A DNA stretch of 8,185 nt from Gemmatimonas phototrophica (GTDB lineage Bacteria > Gemmatimonadota > Gemmatimonadetes > Gemmatimonadales > Gemmatimonadaceae). The position numbers and the translations under genes are program-made. This document shows, in pieces, positions 1 through 5,754 of this stretch. The stretch lies in contig CAMBRJ010000108.1 of NCBI GenBank assembly GCA_945870175.1, positions 1-8,185 of the forward strand, given 5' to 3'. Each line of letters begins with the position of its first letter. The first letter of the stretch is position 1. A model generated the notes under the pieces. That model did no database searches. It was not told the DNA's origin and saw only the letters and a program-made list of their open reading frames with translations.

Positions 1-767
1 CGGCGCACCATGGGGTGGTCGGCTACAGCATCACCAACCTCGACACCGGTGAACATCTCGAACAACGGGGTAACGAGACCTTCTCCACCGCCTCGCTGAT
101 CAAGGTGCCGATTCTCGTCACGCTGTTCGACCTGGCCGAGCAGAAGCAGCTCACCCTCGATGATCCGATCGTGCTCACCGACATCGATAAAGTCGGCGGC
201 GCCGGCCAGCTGCAGTATCTGCGCGCCCCGCTTACGCTGCGGCTCTGGGATGTGGCCTATCTCATGAGTACGCTGAGCGACAACACCGCGACAAATCTGG
301 TGCTCGATCGCATCAAGATCCGGCGCGTCTGGCAAAAGATGGAAGCGCTGGGTCTCGCGCACACGAAGGTGCACAGTGGGTCGATGACCCGCATCGCCAG
401 CGTCGCGCCCGACAGCTCGGCCAAGTACGGCCTCGGGGTGACCACACCGAATGAGATGGCGCAGCTGTTCGTGCTGTTGGCGCAGGGCAAGGCCGTGAGC
501 AAAACGGCCGACTCGACCATGTTGGGGATTCTGGCCAACAACGAAGACAATTCCAAGCTCGCCCGTTACACGTACGGCACACGCCTCGCGCACAAGAGCG
601 GCGATGTGGACGCGTCACGCACCGACTGCGGTGTGTTCACGCTGCCGGCGCGCGTGGTGGCGTGCGTCCTCACGAAGGAGAACACCGACACGCGCTATTG
701 GGTGGACGCCGAAGGCAATGCGGTGATCGGCCGGATCGGCGAAGCGATCGTCAAGGCTTGGAAGTAG
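1..767 (+). CDS. Class A beta-lactamase-like serine hydrolase (5' end outside window)
   Basis: This is the C-terminal part of a penicillin-recognising serine hydrolase of the class A beta-lactamase fold. The reading frame is open to the left edge, so the start and any signal peptide are missing. Visible active-site motifs are S-L-I-K (SxxK nucleophile and Lys, nt 93-104), S-D-N (nt 276-284) and K-S-G (nt 594-602), with spacing normal for class A. The omega-loop ExxLN motif that supplies the deacylating Glu166 is absent: the stretch between the SDN motif and the TTPNEMA segment has no matching Glu or Asn. Two Cys residues flank the strand after KSG. Known class A enzymes hydrolyse beta-lactams in the periplasm. 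Without Glu166 this may be a weak lactamase, a penicillin-binding hydrolase or another serine hydrolase. The last 17 bp overlap the convergent gene that ends at 751. Confidence 0.85.
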   Translation, partial: AHHGVVGYSITNLDTGEHLEQRGNETFSTASLIKVPILVTLFDLAEQKQLTLDDPIVLTDIDKVGGAGQLQYLRAPLTLRLWDVAYLMSTLSDNTATNLVLDRIKIRRVWQKMEALGLAHTKVHSGSMTRIASVAPDSSAKYGLGVTTPNEMAQLFVLLAQGKAVSKTADSTMLGILANNEDNSKLARYTYGTRLAHKSGDVDASRTDCGVFTLPARVVACVLTKENTDTRYWVDAEGNAVIGRIGEAIVKAWK

Positions 768-1158
768 GACGCGGCCCACCCGGTGGTCCACCGCCCGGTC
801 GGAACGGATCGGGCAATCGTCCCAACGCATCCATCCGTTTCCGCTGGTCGGCATCGAGGATCGGCCCGAGCTTCGCGCGCATGCCCTCGAGCGTCGATCG
901 CAGCTCCGCTTGCGCACTATCGATGATCTGTTGATTGCGGGCACCCGTCGCTTCCAGCAGCGGCATGATCGCCGCGCGTTGATCGGCACGCGGCCGGATG
1001 ATCGACGCCATATGTCGGACGAAGCCTTGTTCGTGGCGGAGCTGGCCCATGCGATCGTTGCGGAGGCGCTGCAAAGTGCCCTGCAGCAGCAGACCGAGCA
1101 CGACGCCCAGCGCGAGCGTTCCGCCCACGATCGTGATCGACTTCAGGTCGAGTTTCAT
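751..1158 (-). CDS. Membrane-anchored Spy/CpxP/CnrX-like periplasmic protein, probable sensor
   Basis: This 135-aa protein has one N-terminal hydrophobic segment (about residues 8-28) and then a helical, charged periplasmic part. Two similar segments, around R-A-D-Q-R (57-61) and D-A-D-Q-R (102-106), recall the LTxxQ repeats of Spy/CpxP and the metal-resistance sensors of the CnrX type. Possible metal ligands are H42, E43, H49, M50, M65, M93 and M109, but the exact His pattern of CnrX is not reproduced. The C-terminus is a Pro/Gly-rich tail. The ATG overlaps the stop of the preceding anti-sigma-like gene in an ATGA, and GGGGAG lies 10 nt upstream. As the third gene of a sigma/anti-sigma operon, its likely job is to sense an envelope or metal signal and tune the anti-sigma. 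A periplasmic chaperone is the alternative. The ligand is unknown. Confidence 0.75.
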   Translation of the reverse strand: MKLDLKSITIVGGTLALGVVLGLLLQGTLQRLRNDRMGQLRHEQGFVRHMASIIRPRADQRAAIMPLLEATGARNQQIIDSAQAELRSTLEGMRAKLGPILDADQRKRMDALGRLPDPFRPGGGPPGGPRPTSKP

Positions 1159-1526
1159 CGGTTGGTTTCTCCCCAGCTCGTAAGCGTGCCGTCGAGCGAA
1201 TACGCCGACGCCAGCGTGACCGTCGGCAGTCCGAACAACCGATCGATGACCGGCTGACCGCGACCACTGGCGCTCATCAGATTCACCGTGCTCAACACCA
1301 GCACGGCGGCCGCCGCCAGTGGCGCCAGCCGCATGAACACGTACCGCAAGGCATCGCTGGACGTGTCGCGCGATGTCTCGGTCGAGGTGTCTGCAACCGC
1401 CCGCCGAGCCATGACGCGATCGGCGAAGCCCGGGGCGAACGCCACGGGTCCGGCGGCCTCGCGGAGGGTACGCAGCGCGTCATCGGTTGGCTCGGATGTC
1501 AGGTCATGCACGTCGTCGTCACGCAT
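1155..1526 (-). CDS. Small single-pass anti-sigma-like membrane protein
   Basis: This 123-aa protein has an acidic N-terminal cytoplasmic half. A short F-x-x-x-F-x-x-R-V region (30-38) could be the sigma-binding helix. One transmembrane segment lies at about residues 63-85, followed by a short periplasmic tail of about 38 residues. It has no HxxxCxxC zinc anti-sigma motif and no wide similarity that I recognise. The call rests on topology and position directly behind an ECF sigma gene, the arrangement of CnrY/NccY-type anti-sigmas. The start chosen is the ATG at 1526: AAGGAG sits 7 nt upstream and the gene overlaps the sigma stop by 8 nt (ATGCGTGA), which suggests translational coupling. A longer in-frame ATG at 1589 lies well inside the sigma gene and is unlikely. 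The 3' end overlaps the next gene by 4 nt. Confidence 0.75.
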   Translation of the reverse strand: MRDDDVHDLTSEPTDDALRTLREAAGPVAFAPGFADRVMARRAVADTSTETSRDTSSDALRYVFMRLAPLAAAAVLVLSTVNLMSASGRGQPVIDRLFGLPTVTLASAYSLDGTLTSWGETNR

Positions 1527-2100
1527 CGTGTCGCTCCTTGCTGTCGTTCGCGTACCACCCCAATTGTCGCTGCAGTTCGGCCACGCCACGGGACAGTCGA
1601 CTCATCACCGTGCCCGCCGGCAGCTCCAGCACCTCGGCCGTCTCGTTCGTGGAGAGGCCATCGAGCAATCGCAGCACGACCACGCTGCGCTGTTTCTCAC
1701 CCAACTGCGCGACGGCCCGTCGCACCATCGTCACGCGCTCCGCCCCTTCGGCGTCGTAGGCGTCGACGGCCGGCTCATCGAGTGGCGTCGCCGTCTGGTC
1801 TCGACTCACCAGCCGCAACGAGAACCGTCGTCGTCGCTTGAGCGCATTGAGCGACAGATTCATCGCGATGCGCCGAAGGTACGTGCCCAGTGCCGCGTCG
1901 CCGCGGAACGTCGACATCGCGCCATGGAAACGAATGAACGTTTCCTGACCGACGTCATCGGCATCGTCGCCCGCGCCCAGCATCCCGATCACCACCGACG
2001 CCACCGCCGACTCGTAGCGCTCGACGAGCGCGCGAAAGGCGAGCTCGTCGCCGCTCCGGGCGTGGTCCAGCAGTATGTCGTCGGGCAGTGGTGACATCAT
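1519..2100 (-). CDS. ECF-type RNA polymerase sigma factor (RpoE/CnrH-like)
   Basis: This 193-aa, two-domain group IV sigma factor directs RNA polymerase to stress-type promoters. Region 2 spans about residues 20-92. It includes the conserved D-A-D-D-V-x-Q-E-T-F core-binding segment (46-55), the T-F-R-G-D segment, and L-x-x-I-A-x-N before a run of basic residues (88-92). Region 4 spans about 122-181, with the helix-turn-helix at L-S-x-x-E-x-A-E-x-L...G-T-V-x-S-R-L-x-R-G (149-172). Length is normal for the family and there is no extra C-terminal domain. Start is the ATG at 2100 or the adjacent ATG at 2097; neither has a strong Shine-Dalgarno. It heads the sigma/anti-sigma/sensor operon. A good ECF promoter match lies 28-53 bp upstream, so autoregulation is likely. 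Confidence 0.95.
   Translation of the reverse strand: MMSPLPDDILLDHARSGDELAFRALVERYESAVASVVIGMLGAGDDADDVGQETFIRFHGAMSTFRGDAALGTYLRRIAMNLSLNALKRRRRFSLRLVSRDQTATPLDEPAVDAYDAEGAERVTMVRRAVAQLGEKQRSVVVLRLLDGLSTNETAEVLELPAGTVMSRLSRGVAELQRQLGWYANDSKERHDA
1534..1539 (-). promoter_or_regulatory. Ribosome binding site of the anti-sigma-like gene
   Basis: AAGGAG on the minus strand lies 7 nt before the ATG at 1526 and inside the end of the sigma gene. It decides the start of the anti-sigma-like gene against the longer in-frame option at 1589. Confidence 0.75.
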
Positions 2101-2127
2101 CGATCACAAGGGTGAACACCCGCCTTG

Positions 2128-2153
2128 GACAATCGGCGCCGGGATTTCATTCC
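2128..2153 (-). promoter_or_regulatory. Probable ECF sigma promoter of the sigma operon
   Basis: Read on the minus strand: GGAATG (2153-2148), a 17-bp spacer (2147-2131), then GTC (2130-2128). This matches the general ECF shape of a GGAA-type -35 and a GTC-type -10. Transcription would begin near 2121 and leave a short leader of about 20 nt before the sigma ATG. The same elements and the same spacing occur in the opposite direction at 2205-2230, which greatly strengthens the call. Confidence 0.7.
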
Positions 2154-2204
2154 ATCCGGATCGCTGGTGCGGCCGCGGCATCCGACATCGGCGAAATCCG
2201 AAAT

Positions 2205-2230
2205 GGAATGATCGGGATGGATCGGTTGTC
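2205..2230 (+). promoter_or_regulatory. Probable ECF sigma promoter of the YHYH lipoprotein gene
   Basis: GGAATG (2205-2210), a 17-bp spacer (2211-2227) and GTC (2228-2230), followed 33 bp later by the lipoprotein ATG at 2264. Both promoters read GGAATGA at the -35, end the spacer in CG(A/G)TT and continue into GTC. The other spacer bases differ, so this is not simply a duplicated segment. Confidence 0.7.
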
Positions 2231-2263
2231 GAACCGGCAACCCAACCACTTCCGGGAGCTTTC

Positions 2264-3133
2264 ATGACACACGCCACGCCTTCGCTGCCCACCCGTCGCG
2301 CGATCATCGCCTGCGGCATGACCTGCGCCATCGCCGTGACCCTGATCGGCGCCTGTGCCGACAGTACCACCGCCACCGAAACGAGCAGCACCGACAGCTC
2401 GACCGCGTCCACTCAACCCGGGCTGCAGTCGGCCAAGTGGGGGAGCAACGTCACCGTGTCCTTTGCCAATGGCGTGATGCGCTATCGGTCGAACGGCATC
2501 CCGAACCATGCGCGACAGGCGCAATATGCCCTGCCGAGCCCCGGCGTGCGGGTTCCGGGCGCCATGAGCGCCTACGCCGGCGCCGATCCGACCGCGGCGC
2601 AGTCGTATGACTTCCAGATTCCGTTGGTGCCGAAGAAAGCAGCCAGCCCCACGTCGACGAATCTGGGCACCATCGGCGTCATGATCTCCGGCGCCGCGCT
2701 GTTCAATCCGTACGAAGGCGACGGCACCACGGTCGCCATGGCCTCGAACTTCACGGTGAAGAACGCCGCCGGCGCGAACATCGCGTTCCTCGATGTCTGC
2801 AACGGACACCCCACGCCGATGGGCGCGTACCACTACCACGCCCTGCCGCCCTGCGTGACGTCGATGGTGGATACCGACGGAGGCCCGTCGCATATCATCG
2901 GCGTGGCGTTCGATGGCTACCCGATCTACGGCGATCGCGACATCAACGGCAAGCAGCTCACCGCGGCCGATCTCGATCAGTGCGGTGGCGTGAACAGTGC
3001 CACGCCGGAGTTTCCGCAGGGTACGTATCACTACGTGCTGCTGGTAACCACCACCGCCGCGTCATCGATCCGTTGTTTCATGGGACAGGTCTCGATCTCG
3101 CCGTCGATGATGATGCCCGGCATGCACATGTAG
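2264..3133 (+). CDS. YHYH-domain lipoprotein with Met/His-rich C-terminus
   Basis: This 289-aa exported protein has a signal peptide with R11-R12, a hydrophobic core and lipobox L-I-G-A-C (27-31), so Cys31 should be lipidated. A Ser/Thr-rich linker runs over about residues 33-52. The rest fits the YHYH domain family of unknown function. The signature block has C179, H182 and Y-H-Y-H at 189-192, followed by S-H-I-I-G-x-A-x-D-G-Y-P-I-Y-G (209-223). A second Y-H-Y lies at 255-257. Cysteines 179, 197, 240 and 271 could form two disulfides. The last nine residues include M-M-M-P-G-M-H-M, a soft-metal-binding look. The ATG at 2264 has GGGAG 5 nt upstream and is the start that puts the signal peptide first; the frame stays open another 63 codons upstream, across the promoter. 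It is divergent from the ECF sigma operon and shares its promoter type, so it is the likely output gene. Confidence 0.88.
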   Translation: MTHATPSLPTRRAIIACGMTCAIAVTLIGACADSTTATETSSTDSSTASTQPGLQSAKWGSNVTVSFANGVMRYRSNGIPNHARQAQYALPSPGVRVPGAMSAYAGADPTAAQSYDFQIPLVPKKAASPTSTNLGTIGVMISGAALFNPYEGDGTTVAMASNFTVKNAAGANIAFLDVCNGHPTPMGAYHYHALPPCVTSMVDTDGGPSHIIGVAFDGYPIYGDRDINGKQLTAADLDQCGGVNSATPEFPQGTYHYVLLVTTTAASSIRCFMGQVSISPSMMMPGMHM

Positions 3134-3143
3134 TCATGCGGGG
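3116..3143. terminator. Possible bidirectional hairpin between convergent genes
   Basis: CCCGGCATG (3116-3124) can pair with CATGCGGGG (3135-3143) with one G-G mismatch and a 10-nt loop. It covers the stop of the YHYH gene and nearly reaches the convergent stop at 3145. There is no clear T-tract on either side, so terminator activity is uncertain. Confidence 0.3.
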
Positions 3144-3144
3144 A

Positions 3145-3561
3145 TCATGAGCTCGTGCCCCGGAGTTCTTTCCGCACCACGAGCTTCAACCCCGACCACA
3201 CCTCGTCGACGGCGCACACCTTCACGTCGACGAACCCCAAAGGAAGCGCCACGGCGCGTACGGTATCCTCCGTGATATCCGTCGCGACCTTGGCGCTTTT
3301 CTTGGGCCATGACACCCAGATCACGACCGTATCGGGCAACGCCGTGCGCCACGCCGTGAGCCGCGACGTCAGCTCGGCGCGCCCGGTCGTGAACAGGTGC
3401 ACCACCTGCGCCGCCGGCGTGAGCCGCGACAGAAAGCGCACCGACGGCGGCAGCGGGTCGAGCAGCGTCTGGTAGTGCGACGGCTCGTGCACCACGTGCA
3501 CCACGGTGCCTTCCACGATGCCCAGCTTCTTCGCCAGCGGTGTACCGGAGTAGCCAGCCAC
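3145..3561 (-). CDS. DUF3052 family protein
   Basis: This 138-aa soluble protein matches my memory of the DUF3052 family from end to end. It begins G-Y-S-G-T-P-L-A-K-K-L-G-I (3-15), and the C-terminal half has W-V-S-W-P-K-K (82-88), the acidic D-I-T-E-D-T-V-R (95-102), G-F-V-D-V-K-V-C-A-V-D (109-119) and W-S-G-L-K-L-V (122-128). No signal peptide or membrane segment is present, so it should be cytoplasmic. The biochemical role of the family is not known to me. The start is the GTG at 3561, with GGAG 5 nt upstream (3570-3567); this gives the family-typical N-terminus. It is convergent with the YHYH gene (11 bp between stops). Upstream, two strong hairpins separate it from the USP gene, so it may have its own promoter or depend on read-through. 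Confidence 0.88.
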   Translation of the reverse strand: MAGYSGTPLAKKLGIVEGTVVHVVHEPSHYQTLLDPLPPSVRFLSRLTPAAQVVHLFTTGRAELTSRLTAWRTALPDTVVIWVSWPKKSAKVATDITEDTVRAVALPLGFVDVKVCAVDEVWSGLKLVVRKELRGTSS

Positions 3562-3617
3562 GGGATCTCCACGTTGGTTTCCCCCAACTTGCAGCGATCC
3601 CCGATTTTCGCGAGCTA

Positions 3618-3652
3618 TTGGTGTGTCCGCGCCCGAGGCGCCGACACACCAA
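3618..3652. repeat. Inverted repeat / hairpin A between the USP and DUF3052 genes
   Basis: TTGGTGTGTC (3618-3627) is perfectly inverted at GACACACCAA (3643-3652). An inner GCGCC/GGCGC stem (3629-3633 with 3637-3641) closes a 3-nt loop, with one C-C mismatch between the stems. No U-tract follows on either strand. It shares bases 3650-3652 with hairpin B. Confidence 0.8.
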
Positions 3653-3680
3653 CGGCAACCGCTATTCGCGGTTGCCGTTG
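3650..3680. repeat. Inverted repeat / hairpin B, 13-bp perfect stem
   Basis: CAACGGCAACCGC (3650-3662) and GCGGTTGCCGTTG (3668-3680) form a perfect 13-bp stem around the loop TATTC. It begins 25 bp beyond the stop of the USP fusion gene on the minus strand, a position typical of a terminator or a 3'-end-protecting structure. No run of U follows the stem. Because it overlaps hairpin A by 3 nt, the full stems cannot both form. Confidence 0.85.
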
Positions 3681-3705
3681 ATGCGTTCCCACTGCGGCGA
3701 GTGCG

Positions 3706-5007
3706 TCAGTCGAGCAGCAGCAGCGTCTGACCACCTTCATGCACGATGCGCATGACCTGATCCCGGCCTTCCGCATTCGCGATGGTGTGCACCGACTCGC
3801 ATCCCTGCATGCGGTGACTGAGATGTTCGCCCAGCAGGCTCGAGGCGCCGAACATCAGGGAGATGCTGCGATCGTGCCGGTCGTAGGTCGCACCGACCAG
3901 CGGCATTCCGTGCCCGAGTGACTGCGCTCCAAAGTCATGGCGATCCATTTCCATACTGCACGACCGTCCGGCATTGCGCGTCGTGAACGCATTCAGCTCG
4001 GCGTCGAGCACCTCGAGCGAATAGCTGCGGGTCTGCTGCTTCGCGGTGGCATTGGCGCGGGCCGCGGCGATGGTGCGGGCACGGCCCGGCACGCACAACA
4101 CCGAGCAGGGCGCCGAACGGACCAGCTCCGTGGTCACACTGCCCAGCACCATGCGACGGAGGAAGCCATAGCCATGCGTGGCGGTCACCACGAGATCGGC
4201 GTTGATCGCATCGCAATACTCGATGAGACGATCCGACGGATTACCCTGCAGCGTCACGGTTTCCAGTGTGAAGCCGTACGGAGCGAGGTGCTCCGTCAAC
4301 AGTGCGAACCCCTTCTCCGCTGCCTTCGTGTAGCCTGCGGCGTACTCCCGCAGCGTCGCATCGGCGTCGCTGAGCACGGGTCCCACATGCACGAGTCGGA
4401 CGGTCGCACCCGGAGCGATCATGCTGCTCGCGACCTGCGCGGCGTAGAGACTGAAGGCGCTGAAGTCAGTGGCCATGACCACCTGCTTCGGCAGCGCTTC
4501 GAAACCGGGCTCGACCGCAAGCACCGGCGTATCGCCGAGTTGCAGTAGCCGCAGCACCGACTCGCCGCCGAGCGTCCGGCCGATGGTGGAGTGTCGGCCA
4601 CGACCCACCACGAGAACGCGAGCGTCGATGCCGCGGGCATGATCGACAATTTCATGCAGCGGCTCGCCGACGCGCACGCGGACGGGCCATGGAGTAGCGG
4701 ACGGCACGGTGCGCGCCATCTGGCGATCGATCATCGACTGGCGCCCTTCCACGAGATATGGCTCAGCCAGCATCGGGTACGGCACGGTGTCGAACGCGTA
4801 CATCGGCATGGTCGTCGGCTGCATCGCGGTGACCACTTCCACCGGGACGTTCAGCGCGGCCGCCAGCACGCGCGCCATGGGAAACGCAGCATCGGAGGCC
4901 GGCGAGGTATCGGTGGCCACGAGAATCGGTCCCGCCGGGGCGACCGTCGGTTCGAAGGTGTTCAGAATGTCGGTCGCAGTACGAAGGTTCGGCGCTTGGG
5001 TTGCCAT
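3706..5007 (-). CDS. Tandem universal stress protein with C-terminal DUF5335-like domain
   Basis: This 433-aa soluble protein has two UspA-type domains, at about 26-167 and 174-308. Domain 1 starts I-L-V-A-T-D-T-S. Its nucleotide loop is G-R-G-R-H-S with L-G-G-E-S later, and only loosely fits the ATP-binding G-2x-G-9x-G-(S/T) pattern. Domain 2 has A-T-H-G (276-279), nine residues, then G-S (289-290), so it is near-canonical with the first Gly replaced by Ala. Residues about 328-433 form a third module resembling DUF5335 (M-P-L-V-G-A-T-Y-D, E-H-L-S-H, H-E-G-G-Q-T-L-L). USPs bind ATP or AMP and support stress survival. The ATG at 5007 has GGAG 6 nt upstream; an in-frame ATG 12 codons earlier has no Shine-Dalgarno. 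It lies 48 bp behind the BON gene, probably in one operon. Confidence 0.88.
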   Translation of the reverse strand: MATQAPNLRTATDILNTFEPTVAPAGPILVATDTSPASDAAFPMARVLAAALNVPVEVVTAMQPTTMPMYAFDTVPYPMLAEPYLVEGRQSMIDRQMARTVPSATPWPVRVRVGEPLHEIVDHARGIDARVLVVGRGRHSTIGRTLGGESVLRLLQLGDTPVLAVEPGFEALPKQVVMATDFSAFSLYAAQVASSMIAPGATVRLVHVGPVLSDADATLREYAAGYTKAAEKGFALLTEHLAPYGFTLETVTLQGNPSDRLIEYCDAINADLVVTATHGYGFLRRMVLGSVTTELVRSAPCSVLCVPGRARTIAAARANATAKQQTRSYSLEVLDAELNAFTTRNAGRSCSMEMDRHDFGAQSLGHGMPLVGATYDRHDRSISLMFGASSLLGEHLSHRMQGCESVHTIANAEGRDQVMRIVHEGGQTLLLLD

Positions 5008-5013
5008 TGTCGA

Positions 5014-5017
5014 CTCC
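5014..5017 (-). promoter_or_regulatory. Ribosome binding site of the USP fusion gene
   Basis: GGAG on the minus strand, 6 nt before the ATG at 5007. It selects this start over the in-frame ATG at 5043, which has no such site. Confidence 0.65.
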
Positions 5018-5055
5018 GGAAGGGAGTAGTTGAAGAAGCGCACCGCGTGAAGCCG

Positions 5056-5616
5056 CTATGCGCTGACGATCAGGTTGTCGATCACGGAGCGCACACCCTC
5101 CACCGTCCACGCCGCGCGCTCGGCCGCATCGCGTTCAGCAGGCGAGTGAACGACGCCATGCAGAATCACCGTGCCGTCCACCGCTTGTACCGCGATCCGC
5201 GTCGCCTCATCCGCTGCCGTGCGAAGCAAGGCATTGGCGACACACACACGCACGTCGTGGGCCAGCGCCGGCGGCTCCACCAGGATGTGGTTCTCGACGG
5301 CGCGCACCCCGTCGAGAAATCGTACCGTGCGCTCCGCAGCCGCCCGCTCGTAGTAGTACGAGGTGCGTCCATCGAGTACGACGATGCCATTGTTCACGCT
5401 CACGACAATGCCCTTCGGCACATGCAATGCATCGCGGAGCGCGCGCACGGACGACGCCAGCAACTCACTATCGTCACACGGCACGCATTTTCGATCGGCG
5501 ATCGCGCTGATCTCTGCCTCCACGCCGTTGTCGAACACCGTGCGCTTCACCAACGACGAAGGTGACAGCGGCGGAAAGACATGTGCGCTGGGCTGTTGCG
5601 ACGTTGGACTGGACAT
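5056..5616 (-). CDS. Two-BON-domain protein
   Basis: This 186-aa protein has two BON domains, at about residues 50-115 and 117-186. Each shows the usual pattern of a short helix, a V-x-G-x-V/I-V-L-x-G strand pair (G-I-V-V-L-D-G at 77-83; G-T-V-I-L-H-G at 148-154), a helix rich in E-R-A-A, and G-V-R-x-V-x-N/D-x-I-x-V at the end. BON domains are small alpha/beta modules thought to bind membranes, peptidoglycan or other ligands. There is no signal peptide or membrane segment, so a cytoplasmic location is likely. The N-terminal region holds C-V-P-C (44-47), a CxxC that could be redox-active or bind metal. Start: the ATG at 5616 has GGAG 6 nt upstream. The ATG just before it (5619) is too close to that site, and the ATG at 5649 has none. 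It is followed by the USP fusion gene 48 bp later. Confidence 0.85.
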   Translation of the reverse strand: MSSPTSQQPSAHVFPPLSPSSLVKRTVFDNGVEAEISAIADRKCVPCDDSELLASSVRALRDALHVPKGIVVSVNNGIVVLDGRTSYYYERAAAERTVRFLDGVRAVENHILVEPPALAHDVRVCVANALLRTAADEATRIAVQAVDGTVILHGVVHSPAERDAAERAAWTVEGVRSVIDNLIVSA

Positions 5617-5622
5617 CATCAA

Positions 5623-5626
5623 CTCC
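5623..5626 (-). promoter_or_regulatory. Ribosome binding site of the BON gene
   Basis: GGAG on the minus strand. It is 6 nt before the ATG at 5616 and only 3 nt before the ATG at 5619, so 5616 is preferred. The longer in-frame start at 5649 lacks a comparable site. Confidence 0.6.
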
Positions 5627-5660
5627 ACGTGGTGTTGCGGGGAATTCATCGGCGGCCGCA

Positions 5661-5672
5661 GAACATATGTTC
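5661..5672. promoter_or_regulatory. Perfect 12-bp palindrome, candidate operator of the BON-USP operon
   Basis: GAACATATGTTC is fully self-complementary and lies 44 bp upstream of the BON start, in the gap behind the NarL-type regulator gene. Dimeric regulators, including NarL/LuxR types, often bind such sites. The link to the neighbouring regulator is inference. No convincing -35/-10 pair could be fixed in this gap. Confidence 0.45.
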
Positions 5673-5721
5673 GATTCCTCGCCGCGTCTGTCAGTCGCTT
5701 TACCTACAAAATGTCGGGCAA

Positions 5722-5737
5722 ACACCGCATACGGTGT
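5722..5737. terminator. Short hairpin after the regulator gene
   Basis: ACACCG (5722-5727) and CGGTGT (5732-5737) form a perfect 6-bp stem with a CATA loop, 17 bp past the regulator stop on the minus strand. TTTGCCCG follows rather than a long U-tract, so this is a weak terminator or an operator. Confidence 0.3.
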
Positions 5738-5754
5738 CAGCAGCTACGTGAGCC

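Noticed and set aside
1288..2094. Plus-strand open frame of 268 codons opposite the sigma operon
   Set aside because: Arg/His/Ser-rich translation without family features; the minus strand carries clear sigma regions 2 and 4.
2075..2263. In-frame 63-codon extension of the YHYH gene
   Set aside because: It would run across both promoters and put the signal peptide inside the protein; the ATG at 2264 has a ribosome site and starts a proper signal peptide.
2147..3031. Long minus-strand open frame opposite the YHYH gene
   Set aside because: Arg/Gly-rich with no motif; the plus strand has a clear lipoprotein signal, YHYH motifs and a ribosome site.
3618..3680. Ordinary rho-independent terminators
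   Set aside because: The stems are strong but no U-tract follows on either strand, so they are listed as hairpins of unknown role.
4591..5565. Long plus-strand open frame of 324 codons opposite the USP and BON genes
   Set aside because: His/Arg-rich low-complexity translation with no domain; it is the complement of two well-supported genes in GC-rich DNA.
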